Notes: generated by a model not told the origin, from the letters alone. Shown: positions 24,393 to 34,088, numbered from the stretch's first letter. The stretch is 64,000 nucleotides of DNA from Ornithinimicrobium avium (GCF_003351765.1 NZ_CP031229.1:1054001-1118000); one strand, 5' to 3'. A program made the numbers and translations.

Positions 24393-27300
24393 TCACTCCC
24401 CCAGCAGCCCGCGGATGTCCGCGACGGTGATCCGCCCCGAGCCCAGCTCGCCGGAGTCGACGACGGTGGCGAAGAGCTTGCGCTTGCGCGCCTGGAGGGC
24501 CACGACCTTCTCCTCGATCGTGCCGGTGGAGACCATCCGGTAGACGTTGACCGGGCGGGTCTGCCCGATCCGGTGGGTGCGGTCGACGGCCTGCGCCTCG
24601 GCGGCCGGGTTCCACCACGGGTCGAGCACGAAGACGTAGTCGGCCTCGGTGAGGTTGAGCCCGAAGCCGCCGGCCTTGAGGCTGATCAGGAAGGCCGGGT
24701 CGTCGCCCTCGCGGAAGGCCCTCACCCTGGCCGCCCGGTCCCGGGTGCTGCCGTCGAGGTAGCAGTAGGTGACGCCCGCCTCCTCCAGCGCGGCCCGGAC
24801 CAGCGCGAGATAGCTGGTGAAGCTGGAGAAGACGAGCGCCCGGTGCCCCTCGGCGGCCAGCTCCCGCAGCTGCTGCACCAGCGCCGCGACCTTGGCCGAG
24901 GTGGCCAGCCCGGCGTGCTCGGCGGAGACGAGGGCGGGGTCGAGCGCCAGCTGGCGCAGGGTGGTCAGCGCCCGGAAGATCGCCATCCGGTTCTTGTCCA
25001 CGTCCTGCAGCAGGCCCAGGACCCGCTGCCGCTCGCGGTTGAGGTGCCGGTCGTAGACCCGCCGGTGCGCCGGGTGCAGGTCGACGTGCACGGTCTGCTC
25101 GGTCTTGGACGGCAGCTCCGCGGCGACCTCGCCCTTGGTGCGGCGCAGCAGGAAGGGACGGATGCGCCGGCGGAGCCGGTCCAGGACCTCCGGCTCCCCT
25201 CCGGCCTCGACGGGCCTCCGGTAGACCTCGTTGAACAGCTCCGGCCGCGGGAAGAGCCCGGGCGCGGCGAGGGAGAACATCGACCACAGGTCCATCAGGT
25301 TGTTCTCCAGCGGGGTCCCGGTGATCGCGAACGTGCGGGCGGCCCCCACCCGGCGCACCGCCTGGTAGGTGGCCGAGCGGTGGTTCTTGACGAACTGCGC
25401 CTCGTCCAGGACCGTCGCGCTCCAGGGAAGGGCCCGGTAGTCAGCCGCCTCCAGCCGCAGCAGCGTGTAGGAGGTCACCACCAGGTCCGCCGCCCCGACC
25501 GCCGCCGCCAGGTCCTCGCCCCGGCGCCGCCGGGTCGCGTCCACCGTCACCACCCGCAGCCCCGGCGCGAAGCGCGCCGCCTCCTCCGCCCAGGTCGTCA
25601 CGACGCTCGTGGGCGCGACGACCAGCACCGGCCCCTCGGCCAGGTCGCCCCGGCTCTCGGCACGGACCACGGTCGCCAGCACCTGCAGGGTCTTGCCCAG
25701 CCCCATGTCGTCGGCCAGGACGCCGCCGAGGCGCGCGTCCCACAGCGTGCTCAACCACCGGTAGCCGTCGAGCTGGTAGGGCCGCAGGGTCGCCTCCAGA
25801 GCCTCGGGCACCGCGATCGTGCCCCGGTCCGCGTCGCCGAGGGCCAGGACCGCCTCGACCGACTCCTGCCACCGGGCGCTCTGCTGGCCGGGGACGCCCA
25901 GCCGGACGAGGTCCTCCCACAGGCCGGCCTGGTAGGCCGTGAGCCGCAGTCCGCCCTCACGGTCGTCCAGCTGCCGGGCCTCCTCGATCAGCCGGCGCAG
26001 CTCCTGCAGCGCCGGTGAGTCGAGCGGGAACCAGGTGCCCGAGTCCAGCATCATGACGTCGTCGCCACGGACGAGCGCGGCGAAGAGCGCCTCGAACGGC
26101 ACGGGCTGGCCGCCGACGCTCACCGTGACGTGCAGGTCGAACCAGTCCTCGACCTGGCCCTCGCTCGTCTCCAGCGTGACCACCGGCGCCTCCTGGGCCT
26201 CCTCGTAGGTCGCCAGCTCGCCGTGCACCTCGACCTCGACGTCCTCCAGCGCCTCCAGCCGGGGCAGCACCTCGGTGACGAACCGGACGGTGGCCCTCCC
26301 CGACACGGTCGAGCGCGGGTGCGGCCAGGGCGCTGCCCGCCCCCGGTCGAGGGTGAAGGGTATGTCGTGCAGCAGCGCCGCCGCGGCGCCCGCCACGGCC
26401 TCCTCGGCGTCGTGGTCCCGGGGAGGGTCCTGCGGACCGCGCTCCAGGGGCAGCGTCGCGCCGACGGCGCCGCCGTCGACGGAGGGCACCGTGTAGCGGA
26501 AGCACCAGGCCAGCTGCAGCACGTGCCCGGGCTCGGGCGTGAGATCGAGGTGCAGGCGTGGCCGCACCTGGTCGGCCGCCGGCACGCTCCCGTCCCGCGA
26601 GCTGAGGTGCAGCTGCCGCGACAGGCTCGGGTAGTAGAGGCTGAGGAAGCGCTCCACGTCCTGCGGCGGCACCCGCACCGGCTCGCTGCGCTCGACGAGC
26701 GGCGCGAGGCTGGCGTCGACCGCGGTGCGCAGCGGCTGCAGCACCAGCCGCCCGTCCTCGCCCAGCCGAGCCAGGCCGTGCGGCGGTCGTCCGAGGAGGA
26801 AGGCGCGACCGCCGTCCGGGTCGGTGCCGACGTCGTCGGCGTCCTCGCCGCCCGGGGCGCCGACCGAGGTGACCATCGGCCGCAGCGTCAGCCCGCCGTC
26901 GTCGTCGCGGGCCAGGTCCAGCGCGACCTCCGCCTCGCCCTGGGCCAGGGTGACGTCCTCGGCTCCCTCGCCCGCGACCAGCTCCACGCCGGTGACCAGC
27001 GCCCGCCGCAGCAGGTGCCAGGCGGTGGGACCGAGGTCGCCGAGCGGGAGCTCGGCGGCGCCGTAGAGGTGGTAGGACGAGGGGCCCTGCGCGAGGCCGT
27101 GCAGCTGGGTCAGTGCCGCGCGCTGCGCGGGGTCGACCTCGGGCGTCGCCCACGGCGAGGTCAGGTCGCGCCAGGCCACCCCACCGCGCACCCAGCGCGA
27201 GCGGGCCCCGTCGCGCAGGGGCCGGAGCAGCACCACCAGTCCCTCCTCGCGGTAGGAACCGCGGCGCGCCGACACCTCCAGGGCCAGCCGGTGCCGCGGC

Positions 27301-27695
27301 GCGGCGGGCGCCGAGGTGGTGCTGCGGACCAGCGGCGCGAGGGCCGACTCCCAGCTCGGCCGGCGCGCGGCGCCGGTCGTCTCCAACCGGTCGCGGGCGG
27401 CCAGGACCGTGGCGACGGTGTGCTTGCAGTCCAGCCCGACGGGACAGCTGCACTGGCCGCTCCAGTCCGCACCCTCGGTCCCGGCCCGCCGCACGATCGT
27501 CTGGTAGAGGTGGCGGTCCGCACCCGAGACCGTGGCCAGCAGCTGCTGCCCGCCGAGCGCGGCCACCAGCGTGCGCACCCGGCCCTCGGCCACGTAGGCC
27601 TCGCCGCGGGTGACGGTCAGCGTCCCCAGCTCCTCGACCAGACGCTCCCGGGACACGTCCAGCACCCAGGCTGCGGAGGTCAGGTCGGTCGGCAT
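24393..27695 (-). CDS. SNF2-family DEAD/DEAH helicase with N-terminal SWIM zinc finger
   Basis: An 1100-residue ATPase. The SWIM finger CSCPVGLDCKH (C-x-C ... C-x-H) is at about 80-90. A long bacterial SNF2-associated region follows, then the first RecA lobe with Walker A DDMGLGKT (about 662-669) and the DExH-type box LDEAQFVKN (about 762), and the helicase C lobe (FSSFTSYL, LDGSTRDRAARV, GGFGLNLTEADYV, DRTHRIGQ). Such proteins translocate on duplex DNA and remodel protein-DNA complexes; the bacterial version is linked to transcription or repair (family knowledge). Start chosen at ATG 27693-27695; a GTG two codons earlier is possible. No obvious partner gene. Confidence 0.9.
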   Translation of the reverse strand: MPTDLTSAAWVLDVSRERLVEELGTLTVTRGEAYVAEGRVRTLVAALGGQQLLATVSGADRHLYQTIVRRAGTEGADWSGQCSCPVGLDCKHTVATVLAARDRLETTGAARRPSWESALAPLVRSTTSAPAAPRHRLALEVSARRGSYREEGLVVLLRPLRDGARSRWVRGGVAWRDLTSPWATPEVDPAQRAALTQLHGLAQGPSSYHLYGAAELPLGDLGPTAWHLLRRALVTGVELVAGEGAEDVTLAQGEAEVALDLARDDDGGLTLRPMVTSVGAPGGEDADDVGTDPDGGRAFLLGRPPHGLARLGEDGRLVLQPLRTAVDASLAPLVERSEPVRVPPQDVERFLSLYYPSLSRQLHLSSRDGSVPAADQVRPRLHLDLTPEPGHVLQLAWCFRYTVPSVDGGAVGATLPLERGPQDPPRDHDAEEAVAGAAAALLHDIPFTLDRGRAAPWPHPRSTVSGRATVRFVTEVLPRLEALEDVEVEVHGELATYEEAQEAPVVTLETSEGQVEDWFDLHVTVSVGGQPVPFEALFAALVRGDDVMMLDSGTWFPLDSPALQELRRLIEEARQLDDREGGLRLTAYQAGLWEDLVRLGVPGQQSARWQESVEAVLALGDADRGTIAVPEALEATLRPYQLDGYRWLSTLWDARLGGVLADDMGLGKTLQVLATVVRAESRGDLAEGPVLVVAPTSVVTTWAEEAARFAPGLRVVTVDATRRRRGEDLAAAVGAADLVVTSYTLLRLEAADYRALPWSATVLDEAQFVKNHRSATYQAVRRVGAARTFAITGTPLENNLMDLWSMFSLAAPGLFPRPELFNEVYRRPVEAGGEPEVLDRLRRRIRPFLLRRTKGEVAAELPSKTEQTVHVDLHPAHRRVYDRHLNRERQRVLGLLQDVDKNRMAIFRALTTLRQLALDPALVSAEHAGLATSAKVAALVQQLRELAAEGHRALVFSSFTSYLALVRAALEEAGVTYCYLDGSTRDRAARVRAFREGDDPAFLISLKAGGFGLNLTEADYVFVLDPWWNPAAEAQAVDRTHRIGQTRPVNVYRMVSTGTIEEKVVALQARKRKLFATVVDSGELGSGRITVADIRGLLGE

Positions 27696-27802
27696 GTCCA
27701 CACGCTAGACGCCGCGACCGACATACCCCGACGGTCGTCCACAGACCCTGAGGGCCGCCCCGGCCCACCATGCGCCACGTTCATCGAGCCTTGACCGTCC
27801 CT

Positions 27803-27832
27803 TTACACCGGTCCCACCTTCCGGCATAGTGT
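27803..27832 (+). promoter_or_regulatory. Promoter of the LuxR-type gene (TTACAC-18-TAGTGT)
   Basis: TTACAC (27803-27808) and TAGTGT (27827-27832) are 18 bp apart. The -10 ends four bases before ATG 27837, so the transcript would be leaderless or nearly so. A TTGACC at 27791 is not correctly spaced to either hexamer. Confidence 0.45.
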
Positions 27833-27836
27833 TCCG

Positions 27837-28604
27837 ATGGACGAAGGGGTCTCGTCCCGGTCATTCACGGCCGTGGTCGATGTGGTGCAGAACATAGCCG
27901 CCACGCAGGGAACACCGACGGAACGCCTGGGCGCAGCCGTCGAGGGGTTGGTGCGCGCGGTCCGGGCGGACCTGGGCATCCTCGCGTGCCTGGGCGCCGA
28001 CGACGTGGACCTGCGTGCGCTGTCGGGGCTCACGGCCCGCCACGAGGAGCATGCCGCCACCGTGCTGCGGGTGACGACCGGCGACCAGCCGTTCTTCGAC
28101 CGCCTGCGGGCGGGCGCCACCGCGGTGACGACCGCCGCCCGCGTCTACACCCCCGGACGGTGGCACGGCGCCCAGTTCCGCGCCCGGCTCGTCCGGCACT
28201 GGGGTGTCAGGGAGGTCGTCGCCGTCCCGGTGCGCGGCAGGGTCCGGACGACGGCTGTGCTCATCGGCAGGGACGGCCTCGACTTCGACGAGGACGAGCT
28301 GCGCCTGCTCACCGAGCTCCAGCCCGTGGTGAGCGCGCTGGTAGCCATCCTGGACCTCGACTCGCTGCCCACACCCACCGCCCGCCTGGTGCGGCTCACC
28401 GAGCGCGAGGACTCGATCCTGAAGCTGCTCTCCCAGGGGCTGACCGCCAGCCGCATGGCCCGGCTGGCGGGCTGCTCGCCCCGGACCGTGCACCACCACC
28501 TGGCCAGCATCTACGCCAAGCTCGACGTCGGCGACCGGCTCTCAGCGGTCAACCGCGCCAGGGAGCTCGGCCTGGTGGACGGCGACACCCTGCTCCTGAC
28601 CTGA
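27837..28604 (+). CDS. GAF-like sensor/LuxR-type transcriptional regulator
   Basis: A 255-residue regulator. The N-terminal ~180 residues have the alternating pattern of a GAF domain (RADLGILACLGADDVDLRAL ... VREVVAVPVRGRVRTTAVLIG). The C-terminal LuxR/GerE helix-turn-helix is LTEREDSILKLLSQGLTASR, SPRTVHHHLASIYAKLDV. The ligand is unknown and no autoinducer-synthase gene is nearby. No receiver domain, so it is not a response regulator. The ATG directly follows the -10, suggesting leaderless translation. It converges on icmF. Confidence 0.85.
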   Translation: MDEGVSSRSFTAVVDVVQNIAATQGTPTERLGAAVEGLVRAVRADLGILACLGADDVDLRALSGLTARHEEHAATVLRVTTGDQPFFDRLRAGATAVTTAARVYTPGRWHGAQFRARLVRHWGVREVVAVPVRGRVRTTAVLIGRDGLDFDEDELRLLTELQPVVSALVAILDLDSLPTPTARLVRLTEREDSILKLLSQGLTASRMARLAGCSPRTVHHHLASIYAKLDVGDRLSAVNRARELGLVDGDTLLLT

Positions 28605-28649
28605 CGCCGGCACCGGCCGTCACCCGTGGTCCGACCCCAGCCGCCGTCC

Positions 28650-31600
28650 TCAGACGTTGCGCCGGTACTGCCCGCCGACCTCGAAGAACGCCTCGGTCAC
28701 CTGCTGCAGCGAGCAGACCCTGGCCGCGTCCATGAGCACCGCGAAGACGTTGTCGCCCGACATCGCGGCCTCCTTGAGCCGGTCCAGCGCCTCGGCGGCC
28801 TCGTCGCGGTGCCGCTCCTGGAAGTCGGCGACGCGCTCCAGCTGCGAGCGCTTCTCGTCCTCGGTGGCGCGGGCCAGCTCGACCGTCTTGTCCTCCTCGC
28901 CCTCGCTCCTGGGCCGCAGGAAGGTGTTGACCCCGACGATCGGCAGCGACCCGTCGTGCTTCAGGTGCTCGTAGAGCATCGACTCGTCCTGGATCTTGCC
29001 GCGCTGGTACCCGGTCTCCATCGCCCCGAGGACGCCGCCGCGCTCGGAGATCCGGTCGAACTCGGTCAGCACCGCCTCCTCCACGAGGTCGGTCAGCTCC
29101 TCGATGATGAACGAGCCCTGGTTGGGGTTCTCGTTCATCGCCAGGCCCCACTCCTTGTTGATGATGAGCTGGATCGCCAGGGCCCGGCGCACCGACTCCG
29201 TGGACGGCGTGGTGACCGCCTCGTCGTAGGCGTTGGTGTGCAGGCTGTTGGCGTTGTCGTAGATCGCGATGAGCGCCTGCAGCGTGGTCCGGATGTCGTT
29301 GAAGTCCATCTCCTGGGCGTGCAGCGAGCGCCCGGAGGTCTGCACGTGGTACTTCAGCTTCTGGCTGCGCTCGTTGGCGCCGTACTTCTCGCGCATCGCC
29401 ACGGCCCAGATCCGCCGGGCCACCCGCCCGATGACGGAGTACTCGGGGTCCATCCCGTTGGAGAAGAAGAAGGACAGGTTGGGCGCGAAGTCGTTGATGT
29501 CCATCCCTCGCGCCAGGTAGGACTCCACGTAGGTGAACCCGTTGGACAGGGTGAACGCCAGCTGGCTCAGCGGGTTGGCCCCGGCCTCGGCGATGTGGTA
29601 GCCGGAGATCGAGACCGAGTAGAAGTTGCGCACCCCGTGCTCGATGAACCACTCCTGGATGTCGCCCATCATCCGCAGCGAGAACTCGGTGGTGAACAGG
29701 CAGGTGTTCTGGCCCTGGTCCTCCTTGAGGATGTCGGCCTGCACCGTGCCGCGCACGTTGGCCAGCGCGTGCGCCCGCAGCTCCTCGGCCTCGGCGCCGG
29801 ACGGCTCGCGCCCCTCCCGCTCGCGGAAGGCGTCGAGCTGCTGGTCGATGGCCGTGTTGAGGAAGAACGCCAGCACGGTCGGCGCCGGGCCGTTGATCGT
29901 CATCGACACCGAGGTCGTCGGCGAGAGCAGGTCGAAGCCGTCGTAGAGCGTCTTCATGTCGTCCAGGGTCGCGACCGAGACGCCTGAGGTGCCGACCTTG
30001 CCGTAGATGTCGGGACGCAGGTCGGGGTCGCGCCCGTAGAGGGTGACCGAGTCGAAGGCGGTGGACAGGCGCGTCGCCGGCTGCCCCTCGGAGAGCAGCT
30101 TGAAGCGCCGGTTGGTCCGGAACGGGTCGCCCTCCCCCGCGAACATCCGCGCCGGGTCCTCGTTGTCCCGCTTGAACGCGAACACCCCGGCGGTGTACGG
30201 GAAGAAGCCCGGCAGGTTCTCCCGGCGCCAGAAGCGGACCAGGTCACCCGCGTCCCGGTAGCGCGGCACCGCCACCCGCGGCACCTTGGTGCCGGAGAGC
30301 GACTCCCTGGTCAGCTTCGTGGTGATGTCCCGGTCGCGCACGCGCACCGTGTGCTCGTCCCCGGAGTATGCGGCGACGATCTCGGGCCACTTCTCCTGCA
30401 GCTCGGCGACCTCGGTCGGCAGCTCGGCCCTCGCGGCCTCCAGCAGCTCGTCGACGCCGTGGTCCGCCGCGCCCGTCCGCCCGAAGTGTGAGGCGAGCTC
30501 GTCCGCGGTGTACTCCAGGCGCTGCACCCGGGAGGCGGCGTCGGCATACCGCTCGGTGTCGGCGTGGTAGCCGCGGACCGTGTCGGCGATCTCGGCCAGG
30601 TAGCGGACCCGGGTGGGCGGCACCACCTGGCGGATCATCGAGGAGTGGCGCACGTCGACGCGCGGCAGCGTCCCCTCGGCCACGGGCAGGCCGTGCTCGG
30701 TGAGGCGTCGCAGGAGCTCCTGGTAGAGCGCGGTCACGCCGTCGTCGTTGAAGGTCGCCGCCGAGGTGCCGAAGACCGGCATGTCCTGGGGCTTCTTGCC
30801 GAACGCCTCGCGGTTGCGGACCATCTGGCGGCCCACGTCGCGCAGGGCGTCCATCGCCCCGCGGCGCTCGAACTTGTTGATCGCGACCACGTCGGCGAAG
30901 TCGAGCATGTCGATCTTCTCCAGCTGGCTGGCCGCGCCGAACTCGGGCGTCATCACGTAGAGCGAGACGTCGACGAGCGGGACGATCCCGGCGTCGCCCT
31001 GGCCGATCCCGGGCGTCTCCACGACGATCAGGTCGAAACCCGCAGCCTTGAGGACGTCGAGGGCGACCGGCACCGCCTCGGGCACCTCCCGCTCGCCGCG
31101 GGTGGCCATCGAGCGGAACAGCGGGCGGTCGTGGTCGATCGCGTGCGGGTCGCGGTCCTCGGCCGCCTGCTCGGCGGCCGCCCCGGCGATGATCGAGGGG
31201 GCCAGGGAGTTCATCCGGATCCGGTCGCCGAGCAGCGCGCCGCCGCCCTTGCGCCGCGTGGGGTCGATCGCGAGGACCGCGACGTGCAGGCGGTCGCCCT
31301 GGTCGACGCGGAAGCGGCGCAGCAGCTCGTCGGTGAGCGAGGACTTGCCCGACCCGCCGGTGCCGGTGATCCCCAGGACGGGGACCGTGCGGGAGGCGGC
31401 GGCCTCTGCATACCTCGCCCTGTCCTCCTCGGGGAGGCGACCGGTCTCGGCCCCCGTGATCGCGCGCGCGATCGCGGTCCGGTCCCCGGCGAGGACGGCG
31501 TCGACGTCGGCCGCACCCTGGTCCCACAGGTCGTAGTCGGCCTCCTCGATGACCTGGTTGATCATGCCCGGCAGGCCCAGCCGCTGCCCGTCCTCGGGCG

Positions 31601-31970
31601 AGAAGATCGTCACCCCGGCCTCGCGCAGCCGCGCGATCTCCGCCGGGACGATGACGCCGCCGCCCCCGCCCACGACCCTCACGTGCGGGGCGCCGTGCGC
31701 GGCCAGCTGCTGGACGAGGTACTCGAAGTACTCGACGTGCCCGCCCTGGTAGGAGGAGATCGCCACCGCGTTGGCGTCCTCGTCGATCGCGGCGTCGACG
31801 ACCTCCTGGACCGAACGGTTGTGTCCCAGGTGGACGACCTCGGCACCCTGGCTCTGCATGATCCGGCGCATGATGTTGATCGAGGCGTCGTGCCCGTCGA
31901 ACAGGCTGGCCGCGCTGACGATGCGGACCGGGTTCTTCGGGGTATGCGGTGTGCGTGCGTTCTCGGCCAT
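28650..31970 (-). CDS. icmF: Isobutyryl-CoA mutase fused with its G-protein chaperone (IcmF)
   Basis: An 1106-residue adenosylcobalamin enzyme with three joined parts. The B12-binding domain has the cobalt-ligand motif DGHDAS (25-30). A MeaB-like GTPase chaperone has Walker A GITGTGGSGKSS (about 200-211), and a large mutase TIM-barrel domain follows (FFPYTAGVFAFKRDNEDPARM ... TSVSMTINGPAPT). FAFKR and the fused architecture identify IcmF rather than methylmalonyl-CoA mutase. It interconverts isobutyryl-CoA and n-butyryl-CoA, and some IcmF also act on pivalyl-CoA or isovaleryl-CoA. ATG 31968-31970 with GAGGAA upstream. A marR gene lies 52 bp upstream on the same strand with a near-palindrome between. 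Confidence 0.95.
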   Translation of the reverse strand: MAENARTPHTPKNPVRIVSAASLFDGHDASINIMRRIMQSQGAEVVHLGHNRSVQEVVDAAIDEDANAVAISSYQGGHVEYFEYLVQQLAAHGAPHVRVVGGGGGVIVPAEIARLREAGVTIFSPEDGQRLGLPGMINQVIEEADYDLWDQGAADVDAVLAGDRTAIARAITGAETGRLPEEDRARYAEAAASRTVPVLGITGTGGSGKSSLTDELLRRFRVDQGDRLHVAVLAIDPTRRKGGGALLGDRIRMNSLAPSIIAGAAAEQAAEDRDPHAIDHDRPLFRSMATRGEREVPEAVPVALDVLKAAGFDLIVVETPGIGQGDAGIVPLVDVSLYVMTPEFGAASQLEKIDMLDFADVVAINKFERRGAMDALRDVGRQMVRNREAFGKKPQDMPVFGTSAATFNDDGVTALYQELLRRLTEHGLPVAEGTLPRVDVRHSSMIRQVVPPTRVRYLAEIADTVRGYHADTERYADAASRVQRLEYTADELASHFGRTGAADHGVDELLEAARAELPTEVAELQEKWPEIVAAYSGDEHTVRVRDRDITTKLTRESLSGTKVPRVAVPRYRDAGDLVRFWRRENLPGFFPYTAGVFAFKRDNEDPARMFAGEGDPFRTNRRFKLLSEGQPATRLSTAFDSVTLYGRDPDLRPDIYGKVGTSGVSVATLDDMKTLYDGFDLLSPTTSVSMTINGPAPTVLAFFLNTAIDQQLDAFREREGREPSGAEAEELRAHALANVRGTVQADILKEDQGQNTCLFTTEFSLRMMGDIQEWFIEHGVRNFYSVSISGYHIAEAGANPLSQLAFTLSNGFTYVESYLARGMDINDFAPNLSFFFSNGMDPEYSVIGRVARRIWAVAMREKYGANERSQKLKYHVQTSGRSLHAQEMDFNDIRTTLQALIAIYDNANSLHTNAYDEAVTTPSTESVRRALAIQLIINKEWGLAMNENPNQGSFIIEELTDLVEEAVLTEFDRISERGGVLGAMETGYQRGKIQDESMLYEHLKHDGSLPIVGVNTFLRPRSEGEEDKTVELARATEDEKRSQLERVADFQERHRDEAAEALDRLKEAAMSGDNVFAVLMDAARVCSLQQVTEAFFEVGGQYRRNV

Positions 31971-32007
31971 GAGATTCCTCGGGTGGCGTGCGGGGTCGAC
32001 GGTCAAA

Positions 32008-32025
32008 TACTAGGACATCCAACTA
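32008..32025. promoter_or_regulatory. Near-palindrome between marR and icmF
   Basis: tactaggacatccaacta has half-sites TACTAGGA and TAGTTGGA in inverted orientation around a 2-bp centre, 6 of 8 positions matching. It sits in the short AT-richer gap upstream of icmF, overlaps the marR stop, and is a good candidate MarR operator. Confidence 0.4.
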
Positions 32026-32562
32026 TCCCGGCGAAAAAGCCGACGGGGTCTGGCGGGGACGGACGTGGTCGCCGGCGTCGGCGCGCAGCCGCCCGAGCAG
32101 GTCGGTCAGCTCCTGGACCGCGTCGGCCGGCAGTCCGGGACGTTCGAAGACCGCGCGGTTGAGCCCCTCGGTGGCTTCCTCGACGACCTCGCGGCCGGCA
32201 CCGGTGAGCGAGGCGAGCACGACCCGCCGGTCGGTGGCGCTGCGCGCCCGGCGCACGTAGCCCTGGCGCACCAGCCGGTCCACCGCGCTGGTGACGCTGG
32301 TCGGGTGCACCTGCAGCAGGGAGCCCAGCCGGGTCATCGCCATCTCCCCCGAGCCCTCGGCGACGAACGCCAGCAGCCGCAGCACCTCGTAGCGGGCGAA
32401 GGAGAGGTCGAGGGGCCGGAGCACGGCGTCGATCCGCTCGTGCAGGAGCTGGTTGACGCGGACGAGCGAGGTCACCATCGCCATCCCGTCGGCGGCCTCG
32501 TCCCAGCCGTGACGGACCCACTGGTGGTGGGCCGCCCGGATCGGGTCCCGCTCGGTGCTCAC
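32023..32562 (-). CDS. MarR-family transcriptional regulator
   Basis: A 179-residue winged-helix repressor: recognition region LGSLLQVHPTSVTSAVDRLV and wing RARSATDRRVVLASLT (DRR motif). Start set at GTG 32560-32562 because a TAGCCT hexamer lies seven bases upstream (minus strand, 32570-32575), giving a leaderless mRNA; the frame is open beyond it. The regulator is upstream of icmF and divergent from UDP-glucose pyrophosphorylase. It likely controls icmF in response to an acyl-CoA or carboxylate ligand (inference from location). Confidence 0.85.
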   Translation of the reverse strand: MSTERDPIRAAHHQWVRHGWDEAADGMAMVTSLVRVNQLLHERIDAVLRPLDLSFARYEVLRLLAFVAEGSGEMAMTRLGSLLQVHPTSVTSAVDRLVRQGYVRRARSATDRRVVLASLTGAGREVVEEATEGLNRAVFERPGLPADAVQELTDLLGRLRADAGDHVRPRQTPSAFSPG

Positions 32563-32569
32563 ATCCCCC

Positions 32570-32611
32570 AGGCTACGGCGCCGGGAGCCTGTCGGGGCTG
32601 GCGGATAGGTT
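32570..32611. promoter_or_regulatory. Divergent leaderless promoters for marR and the UDP-glucose pyrophosphorylase gene
   Basis: On the minus strand TAGCCT (32575-32570) is seven bases from the marR GTG. On the plus strand TAGGTT (32606-32611) is six bases from ATG 32618. Neither gene has a usable ribosome-binding site, and only 55 bp separate the two starts. Confidence 0.45.
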
Positions 32612-32617
32612 GGCGCC

Positions 32618-34009
32618 ATGACCGACGGACGAACCCTCTCCCTGGAGCGCCTGCGCGCCGACGGCGCCAGCGAGCCCGCCCTGGCGACCTTCGCCCTGCA
32701 GTACGACCGCCTCGCAGCCGGTGCCACCGGCCTGATTCACGAGGCGGACGTCGCGCCGGCCACGCCGGACGTCTTCCTCGCCGACCTCTCCGAGGACCCG
32801 GCACAGCAGGAGGCGCGCCGGGCCGCCCTGGACACCACGGTGGTCATCACGCTCAACGGCGGGCTGGGCACCTCGATGGGCCTGGCCGGACCCAAGTCGC
32901 TGCTCCCGGTGCGCCGGGACCTGACCTTCCTGGACATCACCGTGCGCCAGGTGCTCGCGCTGCGCGAGCGGCTCGGGGTCCGCCTCCCCCTGCTGCTGAT
33001 GGACAGCTTCGCCACGAGGGAGGCGACGCTGGAGCGGCTCACGGCATACCCCGGCCTGGCGGTGGGCGACCTGCCCCTGGACTTCCTGCAGAGCCGCGAG
33101 CCCAAGCTGCGCGCCGACGACCTCACGCCGGTGGCGTGGCCGGCCGACCCGCGCCTGGAGTGGTGCCCCCCGGGGCACGGCGACCTCTACCCCTCGCTGC
33201 TGGCCAGCGGGCTGCTGGACCAGCTGCTCGAGGCGGGCTACACGCAGGCGTTCGTCTCCAACGTGGACAACCTGGGCGCGGTGCCCGACCCCCGGCTGGC
33301 GGCCTGGTTCGCCGGGGCGGGCGTCGGCTACGCGGCCGAGGTGTGCCCGCGCACGGAGATGGACCGCAAGGGCGGGCACCTGGTGCGCCGCCGCTCCGAC
33401 GGCCGGCTCGTCCTGCGCGACACCGCGCAGACCGCCCCCGAGGAGCTCGTCCACTTCATGGACGGTGACAAGCATCCCTTCGTGCACACCAACAACCTGT
33501 GGATGGACCTGGCCCGGCTGCGCGACATGCTGCGCGAGCGGGGCGGGGTCCTGGAGCTGCCGCTCATCCGCAACGCCAAGACCGTCGACCCGACCGACCC
33601 CTCGTCCACGCCGGTCGTCCAGATCGAGACGGCCATGGGCGGGGCGGTCGAGCTGTTCGAGGACTCGGTCTGCGTGGGCGTCACCCGCGAGCGCTTCGTC
33701 CCGGTCAAGACCACCAACGAGCTGCTGCTGCTGCGCTCGGACGTCTACGACGTGGGCGAGGACACGGCCTACCTGCTGCGCCGGTCCGTCGACGAGGCGC
33801 CGGTGATCACGCTGGCCAAGGAGCACTACGCGATGGTCGACGACCTGGACGCGCGCTTCCCGCACGGCGCGCCCGGGCTGCGGCGCGCGCGGCGCCTGGA
33901 CGTCGAGGGCGACTGGACGTTCGGCGCGGACGTGGAGGTGGTCGGGCAGGTCGTGCTCGCCGACGAGGGCCCCTCCCAGGTCCCCGACGGGACGGTCCTG
34001 ACCGGCTGA
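32618..34009 (+). CDS. UTP-glucose-1-phosphate uridylyltransferase (UDPGP family)
   Basis: A 463-residue enzyme of the eukaryotic-like UDPGP family (PF01704), not the GalU family. The nucleotide-binding loop LNGGLGTSMGLAGPKS is at about 79-94. The sugar/UTP site includes PPGHGDLYPSL, FVSNVDNLGA and FVHTNNLWMDLA. It makes UDP-glucose from UTP and glucose-1-phosphate for wall polymers, glycogen/trehalose-type pathways or glycolipids. The ATG starts six bases after TAGGTT. Complete for the family (about 460 aa). Confidence 0.92.
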   Translation: MTDGRTLSLERLRADGASEPALATFALQYDRLAAGATGLIHEADVAPATPDVFLADLSEDPAQQEARRAALDTTVVITLNGGLGTSMGLAGPKSLLPVRRDLTFLDITVRQVLALRERLGVRLPLLLMDSFATREATLERLTAYPGLAVGDLPLDFLQSREPKLRADDLTPVAWPADPRLEWCPPGHGDLYPSLLASGLLDQLLEAGYTQAFVSNVDNLGAVPDPRLAAWFAGAGVGYAAEVCPRTEMDRKGGHLVRRRSDGRLVLRDTAQTAPEELVHFMDGDKHPFVHTNNLWMDLARLRDMLRERGGVLELPLIRNAKTVDPTDPSSTPVVQIETAMGGAVELFEDSVCVGVTRERFVPVKTTNELLLLRSDVYDVGEDTAYLLRRSVDEAPVITLAKEHYAMVDDLDARFPHGAPGLRRARRLDVEGDWTFGADVEVVGQVVLADEGPSQVPDGTVLTG

Positions 34010-34088
34010 GGCACGGGTGGCGCGGCCCCGACCGGCGGAACCGGTCCGCCCGCCCCGCTCCCGTCGGCGTTCGCCTACCGTTGCGGGT

